The notes under the pieces are model-generated. The model did no database searches. It saw only the letters and a list, made by a program, of their open reading frames with translations, and was not told the origin of the DNA. From an uncultured bacterium (lineage in GTDB: Bacteria; Desulfobacterota; Desulfobaccia; Desulfobaccales; 0-14-0-80-60-11), in contig CALEAV010000014.1 of assembly GCA_937943575.1 (NCBI GenBank), forward strand, positions 1 to 51,856: a DNA stretch of 51,856 bases. Direction: 5' to 3'. Shown here in pieces: positions 24,682-32,010 of the stretch. Position numbers and translations under genes: made by a program. Each line of letters begins with the position of its first letter. Position 1 is the first letter of the stretch.

Positions 24682-26022
24682 TCACCTTTGCGTCGAGCTC
24701 ACGGACACCTCCTGCCGCCACCTCTCCAGGGCCGCCAGGGCTCGGGCCGCATAGGCCCGGCCCCGCTCCCGTTTGGGCACCCGTCCGGGCAAGGGCGGGA
24801 ACAGCCCGAAATTGACGTTCATGGGCTGGAAATCCCGGCTGGCGGTGTTGGTGATGTGGCTGATGAGGGCGCCCAGCGCCGTGACCCGGGGCGGGGTCAC
24901 CAGGGGGAGGCCCCGGGCCAGGCGGGCGGCGTTGAGCCCGGCCAAGAGACCCATGGCGGCGGACTCCACATAGCCCTCCACCCCCGTCAGCTGCCCGGCC
25001 AGAAAGAGGCGGGGGAAGCGGAAGAAATTCAGATACTCGCTCAGCAGCCCGGGGGAGCGGAGGAAGGTGTTGCGGTGAATGGCCCCCAGGCGGACAAACT
25101 CGGCGTGCTCCAGCCCCGGGATGAGGCGAAAGACCCGCTCCTGGGCCCGGTAGGTGAGCTTGGTCTGGAAGCCCACCAGGTTGTAGAGGGTGCCCTCCCG
25201 GTTTTCCGGCCTGAGCTGCACCACCGCGAAGGGCTGGCGGCCGGTTCTGGGGTCCACCAGGCCCACGGGCTTCATGGGGCCGTACACCAGGGTGAGGTAG
25301 CCCCGGGCCGCCATCACCTCGATGGGCAGGCAGCCCTCAAAATAGCGGGGCTCCTCAAAATCCCTGAGGGGCACCTGCTCAGCGGTCATCAGCGCCTGAT
25401 AAAAGGCGGCATACTCCTCTTCGGTCATGGGACAGTTGAGGTAGTCCTCCCCCGCCCCCCAGCGGGAGGCCCGGAAGATTTTGCTCATGTCCAGGCTGTC
25501 GGCGGTGACGATGGGCGCCAGGGCATCGTAGAAATGCAGCTGCTCCTGGCCGGTGAGCGCCGCCAGGGCCCGGGCCAGGGGATCGGAGACCAGCGGCCCG
25601 GCCGCCACCACGGTGAGGCACTCCGGATCCAGGGCGGTCACCTCCTCCCGGATGATGGCGACGAGGGTCTCCGCCTCCAGCGCCCGGGTGAGGTAAGCGG
25701 CAAAGGCCTCCCGGTCCACCGCCAGGGCCTTGCCCGCCGGCACCCGGGTGGCCTCCGCCGCTCGCATGACCAGGGAGTCCAAGCGGCGCATCTCTTCTTT
25801 GAGCAGCCCCACCGCGCTCTCCACGTCGGCGGAGCGCAGGGAATTGCTGCACACCAGCTCCCCCAAAAGCGGCGAACGGTGGGCCGGCGAGAACTTGCCG
25901 GGCTTCATCTCATACAGACGCACCGGCACCCTGAGCCTCGCCGCCTGCCAGGCCGCCTCCACCCCGGCCAGTCCGCCGCCGATGATGGTGAGGTCGGGGC
26001 ATGGAAGGATTTCCGCCGTCAT
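24682..26022 (-). CDS. trmFO: Folate-dependent tRNA (uracil-54-C5)-methyltransferase TrmFO
   Basis: Flavoenzyme that makes ribothymidine at position 54 of tRNA using methylene-THF and NAD(P)H. 446 aa. The FAD-binding motif [16 protein letters not shown] is near the N terminus, followed by [40 protein letters not shown] near residue 340 is also diagnostic. ATG 26022 gives the usual short lead before the FAD motif; no strong ribosome binding site is seen. It follows topA on the same strand, 482 nt away, a pairing also found in Firmicutes. Confidence 0.94.
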   Translation of the reverse strand: MTAEILPCPDLTIIGGGLAGVEAAWQAARLRVPVRLYEMKPGKFSPAHRSPLLGELVCSNSLRSADVESAVGLLKEEMRRLDSLVMRAAEATRVPAGKALAVDREAFAAYLTRALEAETLVAIIREEVTALDPECLTVVAAGPLVSDPLARALAALTGQEQLHFYDALAPIVTADSLDMSKIFRASRWGAGEDYLNCPMTEEEYAAFYQALMTAEQVPLRDFEEPRYFEGCLPIEVMAARGYLTLVYGPMKPVGLVDPRTGRQPFAVVQLRPENREGTLYNLVGFQTKLTYRAQERVFRLIPGLEHAEFVRLGAIHRNTFLRSPGLLSEYLNFFRFPRLFLAGQLTGVEGYVESAAMGLLAGLNAARLARGLPLVTPPRVTALGALISHITNTASRDFQPMNVNFGLFPPLPGRVPKRERGRAYAARALAALERWRQEVSVSSTQR

Positions 26023-26504
26023 CGGATCACGTCGGGGAGGGAAAGAGATATTCGCCAAGAACTGGGCAGAGGAGAAATGTGGGCAGGGCACCGTGGCCCC
26101 TCTCCTTTACCCAACCCATTGAATAAACTATATAAATCGAGACCGTTAGGAAAGTGGTTTTGGAGGGGGAACCGTCGAAGGGCTGGCTCCTTCGCCTTCC
26201 CTCCTCCCTTAGACTTCTTGCATGGTGGGGGTATAAAGGGACCACAACCCCAGGTCCCCTGTCCCCACGCTTTTGCCACGATCTCAAATGGAGGGCTCAG
26301 CCTGAGATCCCTTCAAAAGAAACAGAGGGGGGATTGGGCGAGTCTTGGTCACGAACCCTTAAACAAGCGATTCCGCCCCGCCCTGTGGCTACAAAACACT
26401 GATCGGCGGCCGGGCAGAAGAAAAGCAACGGCCTGCGCCTGGCGGTTTCCATCCGGCTTCCCGGTCCCCCTCAGATCCGCCACACCCCGGTGTCGCTCCG
26501 GCTC
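26023..26504. other. 482-bp non-coding region between topA and trmFO
   Basis: No credible gene, although the stretch is less GC-rich than its surroundings. It contains a plus-strand -10-like TATAAA (26232-26237), a hairpin GGGACC/GGTCCC (26238-26243 and 26253-26258), and a nested hairpin GATCTCA/TGAGATC (26280-26286 and 26303-26309) with inner GGC-TCA-GCC. On the minus strand AT-rich sequence at 26122-26142 may hold the trmFO promoter. A small RNA here is possible but unproven. Confidence 0.5.
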
Positions 26505-28628
26505 TCATTCGTTCACCGCCTCGGACATGGCGCTGTCGCTGTAGCCGCAGGCCTCCCGGGGGCACACGAGCTTCCGCCCCTTCTTCATCATCCAGGGGAA
26601 ATCGCACTCCGGACAGGGGTGCAGGACCGGCTCCTTGTTCACCAGGAAACGGCATTCGGGATAGCGGCTGCACCCGTAAAAGACCCCCCGGCGGGAACGC
26701 CGCTTCACCAGGGTGCCGGTGCAGCCCTCCTGGGGACAGGGCAGCTCCCCGGCGCGGTCAGGGGGCGACAGGACGATCTGCCCCCGGGCATCCACCGTGA
26801 AGTTGGCCGTATAGGTGCACTCCGGGTAGCGGGAGCAGCCGATGAATTCGCCGTTTTTGCCCCAGCGCACCACCATCTCGGCCCCGCAGGCGGGGCAGGA
26901 AAGCCCGGTGGGCACCCGCTTCACCGCCGGCATGGCCGCTTTGGCCTGCTCCAGCTGCTCACTGAAGGAGCCGTAAAAATCCCTGAGGAGCTGCCGCCAT
27001 GAGAGTTCCGCCTCGGCGATGCGGTCCAGGTCGGATTCCATGCGGGCGGTGAATTTGGTGTCCATGATGTCCGGGAAGTTCTGCACCAAAAGATCGCTCA
27101 CCACCATGCCCAGGCGGGTGGGCCGCAGGCCGGTCTTCTCCTTCACCACATAGTTGCGGTCCTGCAGGTTGCTTAAGATGGTGGCGTAGGTGGAAGGGCG
27201 GCCGATGCCCTGGACCTCCAGCTCCTTGATCAGGCTGGCCTCGGTGAACCGGGGCGGCGGCTTGGTGAAATGGCGCTGGGGGGTGACATCCTTCAGTTCC
27301 AGCACCTCCCCCGGCTCCACCGGTGGCAGCTTGGCCTCCGGCTCCTGGGCCGGGGTCTCCGGGCTCTCCTGGTAGACCAGGGTAAAGCCGGGAAATTCCA
27401 GCACTGAAGCGCTGGCCCGGAAGAGGTAGTCCCCGGCGCTCACCTCCACGGTGGTCACCTGATAGACGGCCGGCGCCATCTGGCTGGCCACAAAGCGCCG
27501 CCAGATGAGCTCATAGAGGGCCAGTTCGTCTTTGCCCAGGAAGGCCTTGAGGTCTCCCGGCCTGCGAAAGACGCTGGTGGGCCGGATGGCCTCATGGGCC
27601 TCCTGGGCGCCCTTGGGACTTTTGTAGCGGGGCGGGCTCTTGGGCAGATAGGGCGCCCCGAAGCTCTCCCCGATGAATCTGCGGGCCTCCTCCACCGCGT
27701 CGGCCGCCACCCGGGTGGAATCGGTGCGCATATAGGTGATGAGCCCCACCGGCCCCTCCTCCCCCAGCTCCACCCCTTCATAGAGACGCTGGGCCACCAG
27801 CATGGTCTTTTTGGGGGGAAAGCGCAGCTTGCGGTTGGCCTCCATCTGCAGGCTGCTGGTGATGAAGGGGGGCGCCGGCTGGCGGCGCTGGGGCTTGACC
27901 GCCACCTTGCTGACCCGGAAGGGGACGCCCTCCAGGGCCTCCAGGATCTCATCCACCTGGGCGGCGCCGGTGATCTTCAGCTCCCGCCCCTGATACTGCA
28001 CCAGCCGGGCCTCAAAGGCCGGCGGCTGAGCCGCGGCCAGACAGGCCGTCAAAGACCAGTACTCTTCCGGCACAAAGGCGGTGATGGCCCGCTCCCGGTC
28101 CACCACCAGCCTCAGGGCCACCGACTGCACCCGCCCGGCCGAGAGGCCGGTCTTCACTTTCTTCCAGAGCAGAGGGCTGAGCTGGTAGCCCACCAGCCGG
28201 TCCAGGATGCGCCGGGCCTGCTGGGACTCGTAGCGGGGCCGGTTGAGGGGCACCGGGTGTTCCAGGGCCTCCCGGATCCCCTTGGGGGTGAGCTCCATGA
28301 GCAGCACCCGGTGGAAGCGGTGGTCGTTTTCCCCCAAAGCCTCGGCAATGTGCCAGGCGATGGCCTCCCCCTCCCGGTCCGGGTCCGGCCCGAGGTAGAT
28401 GTCCCGGATGCCCGCCGCCGCCTTTTTCAGTTCCTGGATGACCTTGGCCTTGCCCAGAATGGTGACATAGGTGGGCTCAAAGTCGCGCCTGATATCCACC
28501 CCCAGCTCGTTTTTGGGCAGGTCCCGGATATGACCCTTGGTGGAGCGCACCATGAAGTCGCCCCCCAGGTATTTCTGCAGGGTCTTGGCCTTGGTGGGGG
28601 ATTCCACGATGAGAAGGGACTTGGACAT
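26505..28628 (-). CDS. topA: DNA topoisomerase I (type IA)
   Basis: Relaxes negative supercoils through a transient 5'-phosphotyrosine. 707 aa. The TOPRIM domain begins LLIVESPTKAKTLQKYL, with GPDPDREGEAIAWHI supplying metal ligands; the catalytic Tyr is in GLITYMRTDSTR (about 300). Three C-terminal Cys4 zinc ribbons are visible (CPACGAEM...CSRYPEC, CPQEGCTG...CSRYPEC, CPECDFPW...CPREACG), so it is the long form. ATG 28628 directly opens the TOPRIM domain. It lies in the order dprA, peptidase, topA, trmFO. Confidence 0.96.
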   Translation of the reverse strand: MSKSLLIVESPTKAKTLQKYLGGDFMVRSTKGHIRDLPKNELGVDIRRDFEPTYVTILGKAKVIQELKKAAAGIRDIYLGPDPDREGEAIAWHIAEALGENDHRFHRVLLMELTPKGIREALEHPVPLNRPRYESQQARRILDRLVGYQLSPLLWKKVKTGLSAGRVQSVALRLVVDRERAITAFVPEEYWSLTACLAAAQPPAFEARLVQYQGRELKITGAAQVDEILEALEGVPFRVSKVAVKPQRRQPAPPFITSSLQMEANRKLRFPPKKTMLVAQRLYEGVELGEEGPVGLITYMRTDSTRVAADAVEEARRFIGESFGAPYLPKSPPRYKSPKGAQEAHEAIRPTSVFRRPGDLKAFLGKDELALYELIWRRFVASQMAPAVYQVTTVEVSAGDYLFRASASVLEFPGFTLVYQESPETPAQEPEAKLPPVEPGEVLELKDVTPQRHFTKPPPRFTEASLIKELEVQGIGRPSTYATILSNLQDRNYVVKEKTGLRPTRLGMVVSDLLVQNFPDIMDTKFTARMESDLDRIAEAELSWRQLLRDFYGSFSEQLEQAKAAMPAVKRVPTGLSCPACGAEMVVRWGKNGEFIGCSRYPECTYTANFTVDARGQIVLSPPDRAGELPCPQEGCTGTLVKRRSRRGVFYGCSRYPECRFLVNKEPVLHPCPECDFPWMMKKGRKLVCPREACGYSDSAMSEAVNE

Positions 28629-29137
28629 ATCAAAGCAGCCATGCAGGCCCTGGGCCTGTGAGCCTTTCTCCTGAATTTAAGATTTCGGGGTGGAGCGCCT
28701 GGAGGGGCCCCCCACCGCCCCACCCCCGCCCGCCGGGGAGAGATCCCCGGGCGACAGACCGCCCGGGGCCCACTCACCTTCCGGGCCGAGGATTAATCAT
28801 GCCCCGGCCGGGAGGGAAAAGCAAGGGACGGCGGCTTTGCGGCCCCCACCCTCCCCCGGAGGCCGTTGCCCGGCGTCCGCACCCCGGGGAATTCTGATGA
28901 CGCCCTCCCACTTCCTCCTGGGGGAACGTGGCTGCCCCGCGTGGCGTGGCGGCCGTGTTTCCACCCCTTTTGGGGGGAAAAGCCCCAACCTCCGGAAGCG
29001 GGATTTTCACTCCCTCCCCCCTCTTTGGGTTGGAGGATGGCGGCCGTGGCGATGCAGCCGCCCCGGTGCCTCCTCCCCGGCCCGAAGCCGCCGACCGCCA
29101 CGAGCACCGGCACCGGAACTGACGCTTTGCCCCCCAT
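28629..29137. other. 509-bp intergenic region between the peptidase gene and topA
   Basis: Very GC-rich with several G/C hairpins (for example GGGG-CTTTT-CCCC on the minus strand around 28970-28985), but I see no gene and no clear promoter. Plus-strand open frames across it run into the peptidase gene and look like shadows. Confidence 0.5.
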
Positions 29138-29848
29138 TCAGTCTCCCTCCAGGTCCTCCAGACCCAGATCTCCCTCCAGGAGCAGGCGGACCTCCGCCTC
29201 CCGGAGCGCCGCCGCCGCCCGGGCCAGGCGCAGGATTTCCTCCTCAGGCAGGCAGCGCACCGCCGAGGCGCCCACCTGCCAGACGTCAATGGGCGGCCCC
29301 AGGCCGTAGGCGTCCACCGCAATGGCCTCCTCCATGACCTTGTAGGCCAGGACGGCGGCCCGGTCCAGGGACAGGGGGCGCCCCTGATACTTGCGCAGCA
29401 GGGCGTAGGCAAAGAGATCTCCGGAGCCCAGGGCAAAGGGGGCCTCCTGGATCCACTCCGGCACCCCGTCCACGGTGATGTGCAGGATGCGGGGGGTGCC
29501 GTCAAATTCGGCGAAGACAAAATCCGCCGGGTGCAGCTTCAGCAGGGTGTCCGGGTCCTGGGAAAAGAAGCTGGTGCGGAAATCCAGGTTGATGAGCTCC
29601 GTGGCGCACTGCTTCACCAGCATGCCGATGTCATCCCGCAAGGACGCCAGGGAGCGCCCCCGGGGGAGCGAGCCCATGCGCTCCGCCACCCGCTGGATGA
29701 GGGCCAGCTCGCCGGAGGCGGCCCAGGCCAGGCGGCCGTCCACCTCAAAGATCTTTTTGCCCGGCACCCGCACCAGACCGGTGGTCACCTGCCCGTCCGA
29801 GGCCAGGACCACGCCGTCGGTCGCCGGGATGGCCACTACCAGGGTCAT
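29138..29848 (-). CDS. Proteasome/HslV-family Ntn-hydrolase peptidase
   Basis: 236 aa, starting Met-Thr with no propeptide, so Thr1 is exposed after Met removal, as in HslV. Counting from Thr1, Asp17 is in LASDGQVT and a Lys in PGKKIFEV (about 31) matches catalytic Lys33; ALGSGDLFAYALL and IAVDAYGLGPPIDV match the Ser129 and Asp166 regions of 20S beta subunits. It is about 60 aa longer than HslV and closer to 20S beta size. No hslU, alpha subunit or regulatory ATPase is nearby. It sits between dprA and topA, near where hslV lies in Firmicutes. I infer an active peptidase whose ATPase partner is unknown. Confidence 0.78.
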   Translation of the reverse strand: MTLVVAIPATDGVVLASDGQVTTGLVRVPGKKIFEVDGRLAWAASGELALIQRVAERMGSLPRGRSLASLRDDIGMLVKQCATELINLDFRTSFFSQDPDTLLKLHPADFVFAEFDGTPRILHITVDGVPEWIQEAPFALGSGDLFAYALLRKYQGRPLSLDRAAVLAYKVMEEAIAVDAYGLGPPIDVWQVGASAVRCLPEEEILRLARAAAALREAEVRLLLEGDLGLEDLEGD

Positions 29849-30214
29849 CTGCCTCAGCCGCCCCCCTTTCTATGGGCATGATGGCTGCCGGATGCAAGCC
29901 TGCCGGGAAAATTTTCCCGCACCCGCCATCCTCGGGCCCCTTCCCCTTCCCCCAAGGCCCCGTATCCGGGAAAAGGGGGAGGGGACCGCGGCGCAGCCCC
30001 CTTTCCCCCAGGGTGGTGCCGGAGCGCCGCCCTCCGCTGCCTGTACGCCCCAGGCCCCCCGTCCCCCCGGGTGGGGCACAAAGATCCCGGGGGGCTCCCC
30101 GCCCTTCCGTGGATCTGCCCCCAGGACCGCCGGTCACTTAGCCCCGGTTGCTGCCGGCTCCGGGGCCAGGGGAGGGTGCCGGGCGCCCCGCCGGCCGCAT
30201 TGAGCCCGGGGCCC
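29849..30214. other. 366-bp region between dprA and the peptidase gene
   Basis: No gene. It holds the perfect palindrome at 29904-29919. A possible minus-strand promoter for the peptidase gene (TTGCAT and CATAGA, 17 bases apart, around 29895-29867) is a moderate match. Confidence 0.45.
29904..29919. promoter_or_regulatory. Perfect 16-bp palindrome upstream of the peptidase gene
   Basis: CGGGAAAA is followed directly by TTTTCCCG with no spacer. The site lies 56-71 bases upstream of the peptidase start, just beyond the proposed -35 box, so it may be an operator for a dimeric regulator. Confidence 0.45.
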
Positions 30215-31357
30215 TCAGGTGGCCAGCACGTAGCACTTGCCCGGCAGCTCCCGGATGAGGCCCTGAAGCTCCAGCAGGGTGAGGCGGCTTAAGACCTCCG
30301 CGGCCGGCAGCCGGGAGAGTCCCACCAGCTCCTCCAGCTGCAGGGGCTCGGCGCCCAAAAAGGGGAGCAGGGGGTCCTCCACCCGGGGGGATGCCGGCTT
30401 GGCCGGCGCGGGAGGAGACAGGGCGACACCCTGCCCTGTGCCGGGTCCCGGCCGGCTCTCCCATCGGGGGAGCTCCGCCACAATGTCCGCCGCCTCCCGG
30501 GCCAGCCTGGCCCCCTGCTGAATGAGCCGGAGGGGCCCCTGGCTGGTGGGGGCGTCCGCCGGCCCCGGCACCGCCAGCACCTCCCGCCCCTGATCCAGGG
30601 CGTATTGCACCGTGATGTAGGTGCCGCTGCGGCTCCCGGCCTCCACCACCACCACGGCCTGGGCCAGGCCGCTGATGAGCCGGTTGCGGATGGGAAAATT
30701 CCGGGCCTCCGGGGGCGTCCCCAGGGGAAACTCGCTCACCAAGGCCCCGGCCCCGGGGATCTGATCATAATAGGCTTTATTTTCCGGGGGATAGACCACA
30801 TCCAGGCCGCAGCCCAAAACCGCCACCGTGGGTCCCCCGGCCTCCAGGGCCCCGGCGTGGGCGGCGGTGTCGATGCCCCGGGCCAGGCCGCTGACCACCG
30901 TCACCCCCGCCTCGGCCAGCTCCCGGGCCAGCCGGCGGCTCATGCGCAACCCGTAGTGGCTGGCCTGGCGGGTGCCCACCAGCGCCACCGCCGGCCCCTC
31001 ACAGACGGAGAGGTCCCCCTGCACATACAAAAAAGGAGGTGGAAAGGGGATCTCCCGCAGGCGGGAGGGGAAATCCGACTCCGCCAGAGTGACCAGCCGG
31101 CCCCCCCGGGTGGTCAAGCGCTTCAGTTCCGCCTCCCAGCGGTCCCAGTCTCTGAAGCCCAGGATGGCCGCGGCCACCGCCGGGGTCACCCCCTTGATGG
31201 CCCGAAGCTCACTTTCCGGGGCCTCAAAGACCGCCGCCGGGTCGCCAAAGGCGGTCACCAGGCGCTGAAACAGCACCAGCCCCACCCCGGGAATGGACCG
31301 GAGGGCCAGCCAGGGGAGGTAGGCCAGGAGGTCGTCTGGGGGCTGTCCGGTCACCAT
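30215..31357 (-). CDS. dprA: DNA processing protein DprA (Smf)
   Basis: Binds incoming single-stranded DNA and loads RecA during natural transformation; many non-competent bacteria also keep it. 380 aa: an N-terminal HhH/SAM-like region (SIPGVGLVLFQRLV), the Rossmann fold domain (ALVGTRQASHYGLRMSRRLA, VVSGLARGIDTAAHAGAL, AVLGCGLDVVYPPEN, RNRLISGLAQAVVVVEA) and a C-terminal winged-helix domain (residues about 320-380). The usual SGSLITA segment reads SGTYITVQ. ATG 31357 is used; an in-frame GTG precedes it. It is first of the dprA, peptidase, topA, trmFO series. Confidence 0.94.
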   Translation of the reverse strand: MVTGQPPDDLLAYLPWLALRSIPGVGLVLFQRLVTAFGDPAAVFEAPESELRAIKGVTPAVAAAILGFRDWDRWEAELKRLTTRGGRLVTLAESDFPSRLREIPFPPPFLYVQGDLSVCEGPAVALVGTRQASHYGLRMSRRLARELAEAGVTVVSGLARGIDTAAHAGALEAGGPTVAVLGCGLDVVYPPENKAYYDQIPGAGALVSEFPLGTPPEARNFPIRNRLISGLAQAVVVVEAGSRSGTYITVQYALDQGREVLAVPGPADAPTSQGPLRLIQQGARLAREAADIVAELPRWESRPGPGTGQGVALSPPAPAKPASPRVEDPLLPFLGAEPLQLEELVGLSRLPAAEVLSRLTLLELQGLIRELPGKCYVLAT

Positions 31358-31440
31358 CACCTAAAGACAGGGGCGACAAGGTTGTGAGCTGGGAAAACCG
31401 GGAGAACGGGCGGCCTCCCCCTCCCCTTCCGGCCCCCTGC

Positions 31441-31478
31441 CGATAGGAATATCGCTTATACCGTCCCAAAAGTATAAG
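31441..31478. promoter_or_regulatory. Two adjoining inverted repeats upstream of dprA
   Basis: CGATA-GGAA-TATCG (31441-31454) directly abuts CTTATAC-N10-GTATAAG (31455-31478). They lie about 85-120 bases upstream of dprA in a 278-bp gap without genes. Both arms of the second repeat contain -10-like TATA sequence, so the site may be an operator overlapping a promoter. A GC hairpin (GGCGGC/GCCGCC, 31599-31618) lies at the other end of the gap, just past the SnoaL-like stop. Confidence 0.45.
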
Positions 31479-31635
31479 GGAGGTCCGGGCGAAGAGGCAG
31501 AAGCCCCTGCCCCTTTTGTCTCTCTCCAAAAATTATCTGCCCAAGCCTCACAGGAACACCACCGGGAAGGTGACCCGCCCCCGAGCTTCCCCTTTGAGGG
31601 CGGCGACCTTTGGCCGCCATGGCATCTCCTGCGTC

Positions 31636-32010
31636 TCAGCCGGAGTCGGAATGGTAATGGGAACAGACCCGGGAAATCAGCCCCTGGGCATTCAGGAACA
31701 TCACGTCGGCCGCCATGACCTCATCGGCGCCGCGATAGACCACCACCAGGCTGTGGAGACCGGCAAACACCTGGAGCACGGTGACCGTCAGATCCGGAAA
31801 CAGGGACAGCCCCAGGGTGAGATACATCCGCAGGTTCTCCTTCCCCCGCAGAGTCCCCCCGGGGTCGTTGAGCAGCTGCATTACAAAGGGCGAGGTGAGC
31901 TCCACCTCCGGGGCATAGAGGGCTAAAAGGGCCTCCAGGTCCCGGCGGTTGATGGCCTGGGCCCAGGTGGACGCCAGCTTTTCGGCCTCCGGCGGGGTCA
32001 GCACCCTCAC
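31636..32010 (-). CDS. SnoaL-like / NTF2-fold protein
   Basis: 124 aa with the pattern of the SnoaL-like polyketide cyclase/NTF2 fold: WAQAINRRDLEALLALYAPEVELTSPF near the N terminus, then a short helical segment and beta strands, ending VMFLNAQGLISRVCSHYH. The family includes enzymes, binding proteins and domains of unknown role, so no function is assigned. GTG 32010 overlaps the stop of the dynamin-like gene (GTGA), so the two are translated together. Confidence 0.7.
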   Translation of the reverse strand: MRVLTPPEAEKLASTWAQAINRRDLEALLALYAPEVELTSPFVMQLLNDPGGTLRGKENLRMYLTLGLSLFPDLTVTVLQVFAGLHSLVVVYRGADEVMAADVMFLNAQGLISRVCSHYHSDSG

